Source: Chitinophaga niabensis
GTDB taxonomy: Bacteria; Bacteroidota; Bacteroidia; Chitinophagales; Chitinophagaceae
Direction of reading: 5' to 3'
DNA: 64,000 nt
NCBI RefSeq assembly: GCF_039545795.1
Contig: NZ_CP154260.1
Coordinates: 4,779,001 to 4,843,000, forward strand
In this document: positions 34,554 to 45,100 of the stretch, in pieces
Position numbering within the stretch: position 1 is the first letter of the stretch
How the letters are laid out: every line of letters starts with the position of its first letter
Position numbers and translations under genes: made by a program
The notes under the pieces: model-generated
What the model was told of the DNA's origin: nothing
Database searches by the model: none
The model's input: only the letters and a program-made list of their open reading frames with translations

Positions 34554-36524
34554 TCATTCTACATTGATATAAGCAACCGCTCCTCCTCCCTTAGCCAGCG
34601 GGAGTTTTATTTTAGTTTGGCTGCTAACTGACATGGTCTGATAATGATAGTCTGAAGCATTGATGCTACCCGCGTCCGTATATAAATTAACCAGGTAGGT
34701 TTTGCCGGCAGGTAAAAAAGAAAAATCAAGCTGTAGTGTTCGTTCATTCCAGTTGGTCATTGCGCCAACAAACCATTTATTCTGATATCTTTTGGCCATT
34801 AAAGCATATTCTCCTACCTGGGCATCCAATACCCTGGTTTCCTCAAATACAGTGGGAACTGCTGACAGAAACTTCAATACATCCGGGTATTTCTGATATT
34901 CATCCGGAGAGTCACAAAGCATGGCAAGGGGCTGGTCGAAGATCACAAACATCGCCAGTTCATGACACTTTGTTCCCTGGGTAGAAGGTAGTCCCGGATC
35001 TACAGGTTTAAATGTTTCCCTGCTGCTGTTCCGCATAGAGCCCGGCGTATAATCCATAGGGCCTGCAAGCATGCGGATGAAGGGGATCAGCAAGTGATGA
35101 TCCGGATTGGCACTATAATCCCATTTTGAACATTCCGCTCCCCTTACGGCCTCATAGTTTACAATGTTGGGATAGGTCCTCTGCAGACCGGTAGGTTTGC
35201 TGCAACCATGGAAGTTTACCATCAGGTTCCTTTTGGCTGCTTCACGGGCAATCTGCTCAAACCATTGTATGGCCAGCTGATCGTCCCGGTCAATAAAATC
35301 TACCTTAATTCCGGCAGCTCCAATAGATTTCAGAAAATCCAGCTGTCCTTCAAGGTCCTTCATCAATGTACTGGCTACACACCATAGAAAAACGCCTACC
35401 TGTTTTGATGCAGCACGCTGGATCACACTGCGCACATCCAGCTTTGGGTTAACTTTTAGCAAATTATAATTGTCGGACCAGCCGGCATCGATCATCAGGT
35501 ATTCAAAATGATTTTCTGCTGCAAAATCTACATAGTAGTTATAAAGCGCAGTGTTCCTGTTGGCCATACCGGAGGGAATAGCTGCCCCCGGCAGCAATGC
35601 ATCATGCCACCATTCCCAGGCAGCCTTTCCTGGTTTTATCCAGGAAGTATTGCTGATCTTTGAGGGAGTGGCCAATTTGTAGATCAGCTGGTTGCTAAGC
35701 AGTGTTTTATCGTCATCAGTAGCTATGATCACCCTCCAGGGGAAACTTCTTTCGCCATAGGTTTTAGCAATAAAACCGGACCTCTCCTTCACTACTGATA
35801 CAAAATCACCCCAGCTTCCCATTACCGTACTTAAAGGATAGCGTGACCACAAGCCGGTCATTTTGCCATTATCTTTAAGTACATACATACCGGGATAATC
35901 AAACAGGTCTGATTCTGCAATGACCACTTTAAGGCCAGATCCCGGATAGGCAAATAAAGTGGGTGTAATGGCCTTTTTCCCGTTAGGTATCAGTGCCAGC
36001 TTATTATATGTTACATAGGGAACTTCCCAGGAAGTAAAGTTGTCTGTTTCAGGAAAGATCACCTGCGGAGTGCCAGGAAGGTTAAAATCTGCGCGCTCTG
36101 CCATTACTTTTACCGTATCTGCGATGTGGGTGATGAAACGATAAGCAAGCCCATCATTATAAGCTCTGAAGGCGATAGCATAATGGCCCTGAAAGTCAAT
36201 CAGCAATTCGTTAAAGGCGTTATCAAGTGCAGCCTCCTTACCATACAAGGGTTTTATCTGCGCCCTGGATCTATGCTCCCTGACCTGCCGGATATTTGCG
36301 GACCTTCCCAGTACCTGGTTCTCCAATGTCATTGAAATTACAGATGGAGCAATTACCAGCTGATCTTTTAACGATACGCTATAAGTAATGCTGTCATCTA
36401 TCACCACATTGAACTGCAGTTTGCCATTTGGCGATGCCAGTGTATAACTTTTAGGTTTCGTAATGGCACTGGCCGCCTTACAAGTGAATATGATGAGAAG
36501 CCCGCTAATTAAAAGAAATTTCAT
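34554..36524 (-). CDS. GH97 glycosidase, retaining-type
   Basis: A 656-aa secreted enzyme (signal ending AASA). GH97 marks are the N-terminal SYTLASPNGKLQFNVVIDDS, the NDGLAYRF turn, KAAWEWWHDALLPG and YLMIDAGWSDNYNL. The block AAGIKVDFIDRDDQ carries the Asp used as nucleophile in retaining GH97 alpha-galactosidases, whereas inverting SusB-type alpha-glucosidases lack it; alpha-galactosidase is therefore the better guess. Another marker is VNFHGCSKPTGLQRTYPNI. Its ATG overlaps the stop of galM by 4 bp. Confidence 0.9.
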   Translation of the reverse strand: MKFLLISGLLIIFTCKAASAITKPKSYTLASPNGKLQFNVVIDDSITYSVSLKDQLVIAPSVISMTLENQVLGRSANIRQVREHRSRAQIKPLYGKEAALDNAFNELLIDFQGHYAIAFRAYNDGLAYRFITHIADTVKVMAERADFNLPGTPQVIFPETDNFTSWEVPYVTYNKLALIPNGKKAITPTLFAYPGSGLKVVIAESDLFDYPGMYVLKDNGKMTGLWSRYPLSTVMGSWGDFVSVVKERSGFIAKTYGERSFPWRVIIATDDDKTLLSNQLIYKLATPSKISNTSWIKPGKAAWEWWHDALLPGAAIPSGMANRNTALYNYYVDFAAENHFEYLMIDAGWSDNYNLLKVNPKLDVRSVIQRAASKQVGVFLWCVASTLMKDLEGQLDFLKSIGAAGIKVDFIDRDDQLAIQWFEQIAREAAKRNLMVNFHGCSKPTGLQRTYPNIVNYEAVRGAECSKWDYSANPDHHLLIPFIRMLAGPMDYTPGSMRNSSRETFKPVDPGLPSTQGTKCHELAMFVIFDQPLAMLCDSPDEYQKYPDVLKFLSAVPTVFEETRVLDAQVGEYALMAKRYQNKWFVGAMTNWNERTLQLDFSFLPAGKTYLVNLYTDAGSINASDYHYQTMSVSSQTKIKLPLAKGGGAVAYINVE

Positions 36525-37552
36525 GTTATTGTTCTGAATTTAAAATGAATACTATGCTGATAAACAGTTCCCGGAGTTAATACTGTTGAAGGAAATAAAG
36601 ACTGGTTGGGGCTATCCGGGAAATACTGGCATTCTAAACACAATCCGTCAAAAGGTCCGTATATCTTTCCGTGATTTCCCATTTCGCTGCTTTCCAAATA
36701 ATCCCCTGTATACAACATTAAGCCAGGATATGAGGTATACACCTCCATTACTCTACCTGATTGCGGCGATGTGAGTATACAAGCCGGTACTTTAGCCCAT
36801 TCGCCTTCATCCAGCACATAACAAACATTCAGACCGGAAACATCACCGGCATCATTTACTGTTATTTTCTCACTGATCTTATTCTTCTTAAAAGACAAGT
36901 CAGCAGCAGGAATAATCAGGCCGGAAGGTATATGGTCCGGTCCGGCATCAACCAGGTAATTCGAATGGATGGTGAGTTCGTGATCGAATATCTTGGTGGT
37001 AGCGCCTGAAAGGTTAAAATAGGCATGATTGGTAAAATTGGCGATAGTGTTCTGATCACTGCTTGCCCAATAATCAATCAGCAGTTCATTGTCATCGGTC
37101 CAGCGGTAACTCACCTTAAATTCCAGGTTACCCGGAAAACCTCCTTCACCATCTTCGCTAAACAGGCTAAAGGAGAGCGTCTGCTGGTCAATATCATAAT
37201 CAAACACCCGGGCATTAAATCCGGCACTGCCACTATGGATATTATTTCCACCATCATTAGCATTCAATGTATAACTATGGCCATCGAGGATAAACTTTGC
37301 GCCCGAGATCCTGTTAGCAAATCTTCCAATAGTGGCCCCGATATAATTTTTATCGCAGAGATATCCCTGCAGGTCCGGAAAACCGAGTATAACATTGCCG
37401 AGTAAACCTTTTCTATCAGGAACATAGGCAGCGACTAATGTCGCCCCATAATTGCTAAGGTTTACAAAAGCACCGCTGGCATTTTCCATCCTGAACAGAT
37501 GAATCGTATCATTGTTCTGTTTACTCCATGGATGATGTGTGATCTTACTCAT
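36521..37552 (-). CDS. galM: Aldose 1-epimerase (mutarotase)
   Basis: A 343-aa galactose mutarotase-type enzyme converting beta- to alpha-sugar anomers. It has the N-terminal LSNYGATLVAAYVPDRKG, the first catalytic His in GGNNIHSGSAGFNARVF, the second in FTNHAYFNLSG, and the Glu in GLCLECQYFPDSPNQ. No signal peptide is visible. It is tightly coupled to GH97 and follows the lipoprotein genes after a 162-bp gap holding a large hairpin. Confidence 0.92.
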   Translation of the reverse strand: MSKITHHPWSKQNNDTIHLFRMENASGAFVNLSNYGATLVAAYVPDRKGLLGNVILGFPDLQGYLCDKNYIGATIGRFANRISGAKFILDGHSYTLNANDGGNNIHSGSAGFNARVFDYDIDQQTLSFSLFSEDGEGGFPGNLEFKVSYRWTDDNELLIDYWASSDQNTIANFTNHAYFNLSGATTKIFDHELTIHSNYLVDAGPDHIPSGLIIPAADLSFKKNKISEKITVNDAGDVSGLNVCYVLDEGEWAKVPACILTSPQSGRVMEVYTSYPGLMLYTGDYLESSEMGNHGKIYGPFDGLCLECQYFPDSPNQSLFPSTVLTPGTVYQHSIHFKFRTIT

Positions 37553-37667
37553 AAACTTCTAAAGGACACTCGCAGATTGGTTAACTATAATTACACACCT
37601 ATGGCTATCCGCCTGCAATGTGCATCGGTGATATGGTTTCAAACGAGTATAGTTATCAGGAAATAAA

Positions 37668-37706
37668 GTTGGTTTCTTTTTAGTGATGTCACTAAAAGAA
37701 ACCAAC
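37668..37706. promoter_or_regulatory. Intercistronic hairpin within the PUL operon
   Basis: GTTGGTTTCTTTT-TAGTGA pairs with TCACTAAAAGAAACCAAC through 18 bp with one bulged T and a TG loop. It lies 8 bp past the stop of the DUF4998-type lipoprotein gene on the minus strand. The T-rich stretch after it is short, so it may be a partial terminator or a stabiliser of the susCD transcript rather than a full stop. Confidence 0.5.
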
Positions 37707-37714
37707 AGATCTAT

Positions 37715-38941
37715 TTAATTCACTTTAAAGAACGACAATTCCAAAAGGTGGATGTAATTAACTCCTCCCCATGTTTCCAGCACTTTAAAGCGGAGATATT
37801 TTACCTGGGGAGTACCGGCAGGAAAAGTAAACTTTTCACCAGCTCTTGCAAATGAACGGTCTGCATCACTCAGCTGCCCCCTAGGTAAGCCCGATGGTTT
37901 CATCGAAGTAAACGTTTCTAATTTTGTCCAGCTGTTATCAAAACTTCCGTTTGTATTTGGATTGTTGCTGCCCCATACTTCAAACACCTTAAGGTTCCCC
38001 ACATCGTATAAGGCATTATCGCGTTGCCAAAGCCTGAAATGGTCCAGCTTTGCAGTTTGCCCCATGTCTATTGTAAACCATTGTGGCAAACCGGATCCGC
38101 CGGTGTGGAAACCCGCCGGGTCTCCTCCGCCCGTACCATCATTATTGTCCCATAAATTCTCCAGTTTCCATCCATATTCATCATTGATATCTGTAGGAAG
38201 CTTATAGGTTCTGAATAATGATTTGTCTAATTGTGTGACCTTAAAGATCGTTGGGAAATCTGCAAACTGCACAACGTTGAAATTGTCAATAGATCCGAGC
38301 TCCGGAATATAAGAAGAGCGGTATTGTATAGTTGTACCCAGCTTGTAATTTGGGATCACTATGCTATTATTCTCTGCCAGCAATTGCCTTTCCTCTATTG
38401 CTCCGGTGTTGTTGGTATAACGGATCGTTGTAGCTACATTCAACGTGTCTTTCTTGTTAAAGTTCAGCTGCAGCGTCCCATCAGGTAAAAACATATAGGG
38501 CTCGCTTGCATTGATCCCTCTGTTCAGTAATGTACTGATATAAGTTGTTCCGTATACCCTCACGTTATTTATCTCGGTCGCAATGGATTTATTGCCTTCG
38601 TTATCATAGGAAACCACTACAAAAGCGTAGACATATTCATTCAGGTTAGGTACAATCACCTTTACGGTATCCTTAGGATCATGCGTAGTTGCAGCTACCT
38701 CCATTTTATTTACACCGTTGTTCCAGGAAATAACATACCTGGTAATACTTGGATCGGGGCTCGGATGCCAAAACAGTTCTGCACGTAAGTTACCCGTGTT
38801 ATAACCCGCCGCCTGGATCTTTCCGGAATATTTAATCTCTTTATCTTCCAGGAAAGCTTTATAATCATCACCATACTTTTTACATCCCCAAAATACCAGG
38901 GATATAAAACAGATGAGGGCAATATTATTTATGATCTTCAT
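37715..38941 (-). CDS. DUF4998/DUF5000-type surface lipoprotein
   Basis: A 408-aa lipoprotein (signal with VFWGC, Cys at about 20). The N-terminal region (YKAFLEDKEIKYSGKIQAAG then fibronectin-like strands LRAELFWHPSPDPSITRYVI) fits DUF4998. The C-terminal 150 residues form an F5/8-type (discoidin-like) domain, with LPQWFTIDMGQTAKLDHFRL, FEVWGSNNP and KYLRFKVLETWGG. Such proteins in SusCD loci are outer-surface glycan-binding lipoproteins. It shares its C-terminal domain type with the preceding gene, 30 bp upstream. Confidence 0.8.
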   Translation of the reverse strand: MKIINNIALICFISLVFWGCKKYGDDYKAFLEDKEIKYSGKIQAAGYNTGNLRAELFWHPSPDPSITRYVISWNNGVNKMEVAATTHDPKDTVKVIVPNLNEYVYAFVVVSYDNEGNKSIATEINNVRVYGTTYISTLLNRGINASEPYMFLPDGTLQLNFNKKDTLNVATTIRYTNNTGAIEERQLLAENNSIVIPNYKLGTTIQYRSSYIPELGSIDNFNVVQFADFPTIFKVTQLDKSLFRTYKLPTDINDEYGWKLENLWDNNDGTGGGDPAGFHTGGSGLPQWFTIDMGQTAKLDHFRLWQRDNALYDVGNLKVFEVWGSNNPNTNGSFDNSWTKLETFTSMKPSGLPRGQLSDADRSFARAGEKFTFPAGTPQVKYLRFKVLETWGGVNYIHLLELSFFKVN

Positions 38942-38971
38942 AACCTATTTCTTTAAATTAAATATTAACAC

Positions 38972-40189
38972 TTATAGTGGATTACCATACATGCTTATTT
39001 CTAAAGCATTTACATAAGTTAAACCACCCCAGGTCTGGGTAACTTCAAGCCTGATGTATTTCGCAGGCCCGGCTGATCTTGGCATGGTGAAATTGACACC
39101 TTTAGCCACAAAGGCTTTATCAGCCTCATTTGCCTGGCTTGGCGCCAAACCTGATGGCGGATTCGGAAAAACAAAATTGCCCATATTCACCCAGTCCCCC
39201 GCCACAGTGCCCAGTGCAGAACCGGTTGGCAGGTTTACATCTGCAGGGTTATCCTTATTGGAGCCCCATAGCGTAAATTTGCGTGTGTTCTGATATTCAT
39301 AATAACTTGATCCCCTTTGCCACATTACAAACCGACTGATCTTGGCCGATACGCCTATACCAAATGTGCCGATGCTTTTGGGAACATTGGTATTGGTATG
39401 CCAGCCCGGTTCACCTAAATTACCATCGAAGAGATACTTTAAGTCCCAGCCAAACTGATTGGTTGGCGCGTCGCTGGCCAGGTGATAAACAGAAAATTTA
39501 CTTTTATCCAAAAGCGTTTCAAACAATGGCGTTATCGTTTTAAATACCGTATCTGAAACATTGCCAAATCTGTCTGTGGTGTATACGCCAACCTTCTGCG
39601 GCACCGGTGGCAAATTCCTGATAGAAACATCTATCGTGTCTGTACTAATATATTCGGGGTCCTGCTCTTCGTACTTTTTGGTGGTTTCGTTGTATACCAG
39701 TAAATGCAGCGCAAGCGGCGATTTATTTTTGTTTAGCCCAAAGAAATTAGCTCCTCCAAAATCTGGTGTAATTGCAAGACCGGAATTAATCAGAATATAA
39801 TTGGGCGTTTTGGGATGTACCTTTATAACAACCGGATCAGACATCACGTTTGCCCGGCTCACAGCATATAAGGAAACTTCGTATTCTTTTTCCCTGGCGA
39901 AACCGTCTACCATAATGGTATCCGTATAATAACTGGACTTAGTTTCCCTTACACGATTATCATTAATAGAATAGCGGGCCAAAACATACAAGAGGTTCTT
40001 TGAATCGGGTAACCTGTAGGTAATTCTTGCAGCTCCATCCAGGTTCTCTACACTTACATTACTTACCACGCCAGGTTTTGTCATATCCTTTGATATGATA
40101 TCAATATTGGGGTCCTCCTCTTTACACGAGGCCAGCAATATGGTAAACATCAAAAAAAGCAGGCTTTTTATATCATTGAGTTTTTTCAT
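38972..40189 (-). CDS. DUF4959/DUF5126/DUF5000 surface lipoprotein
   Basis: A 405-aa lipoprotein (LLASC, Cys at about 22). Three modules fit the known order: DUF4959 (about 30-125, TKPGVVSNVSVENLDGAARI), DUF5126 (about 125-230, NYILINSGLAITPDFGGANF) and a DUF5000 discoidin-like end (about 250-405, FGWDLKYLFDGN, FTLWGSNKDN, KYIRLEVTQTWGGLTYVNAL). It is a probable surface glycan-binding protein next to SusD, from which it is separated by 16 bp. Confidence 0.82.
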   Translation of the reverse strand: MKKLNDIKSLLFLMFTILLASCKEEDPNIDIISKDMTKPGVVSNVSVENLDGAARITYRLPDSKNLLYVLARYSINDNRVRETKSSYYTDTIMVDGFAREKEYEVSLYAVSRANVMSDPVVIKVHPKTPNYILINSGLAITPDFGGANFFGLNKNKSPLALHLLVYNETTKKYEEQDPEYISTDTIDVSIRNLPPVPQKVGVYTTDRFGNVSDTVFKTITPLFETLLDKSKFSVYHLASDAPTNQFGWDLKYLFDGNLGEPGWHTNTNVPKSIGTFGIGVSAKISRFVMWQRGSSYYEYQNTRKFTLWGSNKDNPADVNLPTGSALGTVAGDWVNMGNFVFPNPPSGLAPSQANEADKAFVAKGVNFTMPRSAGPAKYIRLEVTQTWGGLTYVNALEISMYGNPL

Positions 40190-40205
40190 CTTCGTAGATT
40201 TTGAA

Positions 40206-42140
40206 TTACCAAAATATGGTTTGGGTCAGGTTTTCGTTCTTAACCACCTCTTCATTTTTTATAGGCCATAAATAATCTTTCAGGCCAAAAGTTGGCACAG
40301 CTATAGTTACAGGTCTGTAATAGTTTGCCGGGGCATCCTCATTTACATTCCAACCTTGCAGCGGTCTGCTGAGCACACCTTGTAGTTCCTTCCAGCGGCG
40401 CAGATCCCAGCCACTCTGACCTTCAAAACATAACTCTATCCTTCGTTCCTGGTGGATGATCTCTCTTCTGCCTTCTTTGGTATCGGGCTTACCGGGTTTA
40501 TTTGAATACTGCTGCCATGCCGTTGCCACTCCAACCAAACCAGCCCTGGTGCGCACTTTGTCTACCCAGGATAAAATATCTGCTTTAGATGCAGCTCCTT
40601 CTTCATTTAAAGCCTCCGCATATAATAAGTATAAACCAGCCAAACGCGCAACAGGTAATTTGAAGGAGGTAAAGCTGGCATTCTGATTCATGATTGACAT
40701 ATAGTGCACCAGTTTCTTAGGCCAGTATCCGGTTACATTGGTGGCATATTGACTCTTAGGGCCTGCAAGGGCAAAGCGTCCCCTGCCCTGCACATAGTAA
40801 GCATCGCTTTCATTGATCTTATCATTACCAAACCAGATACCGCCATCGAATCCCAACGCAGCGTAAAACCTTGGTTCGCGATTAAAATTGGCTTTTGCTG
40901 TTTCGTAGCCTTCTTTGATATAATGTTTATTATCCGCATCTCCAGGTCGCGTGGTATTCCTCCCGGAGTAATCAAAAACACCGCTTTTATCCTCATTGAT
41001 GGGCACACCATTTTTGGTATAGAACAATTCAGTAGTTGATAGTGGCACTGCCCAGTTTGAGGGATGCTCGTTACCCAAAGAAACCGATTCCTGGTTCAGT
41101 TTGGGAAAGCTGAATCCCTGGTACGGAAAATCATACTGTGAAGAAATGATCAGTTCTGGATTTTGGTCCCATTTTTCGGTGATCACTGCTTGTAACTTCA
41201 ATACCTGTTTCAGTTCATCAGATACATTAGATACCTTATCGATAGGGATCCTGTTGTATAGGTCACCACCCTGTGCAAGAAACTCATCGATAGCTTCTTT
41301 ACAGGCTTTGGCTGCCAGGGACCATTTCTGAGGATCAGCAGTTGCTGAAAACAAACTCCGGCCATCTTTGTCTTTAAAATCAACATAGTCAGGATTACCA
41401 TTAAATAAGGGGCTTGCGGCTGTAGTTAATACTTCTGCCTTTAAAGCCATTCCCATGGCTTTTGTTGGCCGGCCCAACTCTAAAAGACGGTTACCGATAA
41501 TGACAGGCAGGTCCGGTATAGCTTCCTCTAAAAGCTGGGTTACATAGGCAAAGGATTCATCAACAGTTGCTCTTTTAACTTTTGTTGCCTCTATAGGGCC
41601 ATCAATTGCCCGGTTTTCCTTAGCCAGCGTAATCGGGCCATATAACTTAATAAGATAGTAATGATAAAATGCTTTTAAAAACTTAGTCTCGGCGATCCAT
41701 CTTTTCTTCTCAGGCTCTTTCAGATCATAAGGCTTATTAATGTTCTCCAGCATGATGTTACACCTTCTCAGCGCAATATACAGGGGCTGACCTCCATTGG
41801 AGCCGTTCCAGTAATTGATCACCGGATCCGATGTATTTTGTACGCCGCCTCTTATAAGTTTAAAGCCCGGAGATTTAATCTGGTTAAAGGGATTATCATC
41901 CAGGCCAAGAGGATAGACCACTTCTGATGAGGTCACAAAACCCACATTATTCTCCACATCACGATTGATACTCTGATATGCATTAAAACATCCATAGAGG
42001 TAATTCTCTGCCTCATTCCTGTTCGAAAAAGCGTAGTCGAGCGTGCCCACATTATTGGGAACAACATCCAGGTATTTTTGGCAGGAGGCCCCCATGATAC
42101 ACAGTACAACAACGCTGGCCAGTTTATTATAGAATTTCAT
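40206..42140 (-). CDS. SusD/RagB-type glycan-binding lipoprotein
   Basis: Started at the ATG at 42140, 644 aa with a lipoprotein signal (IMGASC). The longer frame would run into the end of susC and lacks a signal. SusD features are visible: KYLDVVPNNVGTLDYAFSNR, AETKFLKAFYHYYLIKLYGP, LPVARLAGLYLLYAEALNEE, and the C-terminal IIHQERRIELCFEGQSGWDL RRWK block. It caps the SusC barrel at the cell surface and binds the glycan. 30 bp after susC. Confidence 0.95.
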   Translation of the reverse strand: MKFYNKLASVVVLCIMGASCQKYLDVVPNNVGTLDYAFSNRNEAENYLYGCFNAYQSINRDVENNVGFVTSSEVVYPLGLDDNPFNQIKSPGFKLIRGGVQNTSDPVINYWNGSNGGQPLYIALRRCNIMLENINKPYDLKEPEKKRWIAETKFLKAFYHYYLIKLYGPITLAKENRAIDGPIEATKVKRATVDESFAYVTQLLEEAIPDLPVIIGNRLLELGRPTKAMGMALKAEVLTTAASPLFNGNPDYVDFKDKDGRSLFSATADPQKWSLAAKACKEAIDEFLAQGGDLYNRIPIDKVSNVSDELKQVLKLQAVITEKWDQNPELIISSQYDFPYQGFSFPKLNQESVSLGNEHPSNWAVPLSTTELFYTKNGVPINEDKSGVFDYSGRNTTRPGDADNKHYIKEGYETAKANFNREPRFYAALGFDGGIWFGNDKINESDAYYVQGRGRFALAGPKSQYATNVTGYWPKKLVHYMSIMNQNASFTSFKLPVARLAGLYLLYAEALNEEGAASKADILSWVDKVRTRAGLVGVATAWQQYSNKPGKPDTKEGRREIIHQERRIELCFEGQSGWDLRRWKELQGVLSRPLQGWNVNEDAPANYYRPVTIAVPTFGLKDYLWPIKNEEVVKNENLTQTIFW

Positions 42141-42170
42141 ATCTCTAGTTTTTTCTGCTATGATGAACAA

Positions 42171-45100
42171 TTACAAATTCAGGTTTATACCCAAATTGAA
42201 TACCTTTTGTATGGGATAAGCAAATCCATTACCTCCCAATTCCGGATCCCACATTTTGAAGGGACTCCAGGTGATCAGATTCAATCCGTTGAAGTAAAAG
42301 CGGCAGTTTGAGATCTTTAAAGACCTCAGGACGTTTTTGGGCAGGGTATAACCAATTTCAAGTGATTTTAACCGGATGAAACTTCCATCCCGAAGCCACC
42401 AGGAACTGGGCTGCAAATTATTAGCGATCAATTCATTGCTGGTGCCCAGGCGAGGATAAGTGGCGTACACATCCTGGTTTTCCTCAGACCAGTGACTGTC
42501 TGCAAAAGCTTTCAATACCTGCGCTCTCCCTTCTACATATCTTACATTACGTTCCAAAAACGGACTTACCTTTCTCGGATCAATAAAGAAGGAAACTCTT
42601 GCCTGACCCTGAAAAAACGCGGAGAGATCAAATCCCTTAAATCCTGAGGAAAGACCAAAGCCATATACAATTTCCGGCGTACTCGGATAGCCCATAAATA
42701 CCATATCCAGATCATCAATCTTACCATCTCCGTTCAGGTCGCGATATTTAATATCACCGCCTCTGGGTATCACTCCTGTAATTTTATTATCGTAAGCATC
42801 CTGTGTGGTGAACAATTGTTTTGGCGAGTTGGCCACTTCAGCATCATCTACAAACAGGCGTTCGGCTATAAAGCCATAGCCACGGCTGATCGGCTGGCCC
42901 ATAAAATGTCTCCAGGTTTCAGGATAATTAGGTTCTTCTATATAAGTGTATTTGTTGGTTGAATAGGTAAAGTTACCCCTGACTGAAGCCCAAAGACCAT
43001 TGTTGAAATTCTGTTTGTAATCCAATGACAGGTCTATACCTTTTGAATCAACTTCCCCCAGATTGGTTAAAACATCAGCCTCGAAACCTTCCGTTGCTGG
43101 TATGTTCCGCTTGCGTAAGATATCGAAACGGTGATTCTTATAAATTTCCGCTATGATATTGAAGTTTTTCAACAAGGTGATCTCCGCTGCCAGATTGGTT
43201 TGTTTTGAAGTTTCCCAGGTAATATTAGAATTGGCATAACTTCTAATGGTCACACCGTTCAACTGGTTTTGGTTATTGATACCAAACTGGGCAAAGTTGC
43301 CTCCATTCAGATTCACATCAGAAAGGTAAAAGAAACGTTGGGAACCGATCGCATCATTACCCACCAAACCATGGCTGAAACGGAACTTTAAACGGTTCAC
43401 GATATCGTTCTGTTTCCAAAAGGCTTCGTTAGAAGGTACCCAAGCTGCTCCGATGGTCGGGAAAAAACCATAGCGGTTATTGGATGAAAAACGTTCAGAG
43501 CCATTATATCCAAAATTAAACTCTACAAAATACCTGTCATTAAATGAATAGGTAGCCCTGCCTGCCAAACCAAGATTTCTGAAAGGCAAAGAATAAGGCA
43601 GCGTAGTTGTGTTTGTTCTGGGATCTTTAGCACTTGAATACAAGGTTTGTTGTGAAGTACCGATCAGTGTAGAACTGAGGGTATGGTTACCAAATTTCCT
43701 GTTATAGTCTAAAGCAGCCTGAATGTAGTAGAATGAATTAGCATTAGGTTCACTCTTGGAATATTCCAGGTATTCTGTAGGCACATTGCTGAATGATGGA
43801 CCCTTCATGGGATTAAGCCAGGTCAGTGTATAGGTATTGTCTTCTTTATTATAGCTATCAGCGCTGTAAAAATAAGGGGAGTAAGCAAGTTGAGAATCAA
43901 AATAAGAGTACCTGTTGGTATTAAATATTCCTCTTAATTTAAGGCCCTTAGTGATAAAATCAAAGTTCTGATTGATCTCCAGTTGTGCGGACATGCGCGA
44001 CTCTGAGGAGTTCTTATGTCCTTTTAAAAGTTGTGCATAAGGATTTCCGTTCGGATAAAGGATACTGTTACTTCTTGTTCCATTGGGTCCGCCTATGTTT
44101 CCAAACAGGATGTGGTTGGCTCCCATATTGGCTTCATCGGCAGGATAATATGCCGGAAATAAAACCGGGCTGGCATGAGAAGCAATGGCATACAGATCTG
44201 AAGCAAAAGATCCATCTAAGGTGATGGGCCCGTTATAATCACTAAATGTACCTGAAAGCCTTACAATCGCCTCCGTAGATTTAGTAAGACTAATATTGAC
44301 GTTTGAACGTAACTGGTAGTTCTTAAAATTAACGTTGTTCTCATTGTTATTGCGTATGTCCGTTTTCAATATTCCATTGTCCACATTATAGGAACCGGAG
44401 ATATAATACTTAGCTACGCCGCCGCCACCGCTAATACTTAAATTGTTACGCTGTGTACTGGCCTTATCTTTAAACAGCATATCGATCCAATCAACCGCCG
44501 GGTATACATAAGGGTTATTGCCTGATGTGCCGGCAATGGTGGCTTTTGTATTTTGTATTTTAACCGCTGGAAAAGGCAAGGGTAAAGCCGGGTCACGTGT
44601 TAATGAAGCTTCATTAAACAGTTCCATATACTGAATAGGATCTACCAGCTTAAGTGTTTGGGTAGATTGCGACTGGGAGTATTCCGATCGGAAATTTACA
44701 TTAGCCTTTCCTTCTTTACCTTCTTTGGTACTTACCAGTATTACACCATTGGCACCACGGGCACCATAAAGTGCTGTTGCACTGGCATCTTTCAGGATGG
44801 TAAAACTGGCGATATCATCAGGTTGTAAGCGGGCCAGATCATTGGGCGTCAACTCCACATTGTCAATCAGGATAAGCGGGTCCTGTTTATAACCAAAAGT
44901 GGTTACTCCCCTGATAAAGAAAGAGGCGTTGTCCTGCCCCGGCTGTCCGCTACGCTGATAAGAGATGATTCCCGCTGCCTGTCCGGCAAGTGCAGCAGTC
45001 AGGTTGCTGGCGGGGATCTTCAGATCACCAGGTTTAATGGTGGTTACCGAACCTACTACAGCTTCTCTCCGTTGTTTTTGCCCCATCGCCGTGATCACTA

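Noticed and set aside
37553..37667. AraC operator before galM
   Set aside because: CCAT cores occur, but no partner core at 21 bp, unlike the four listed sites.
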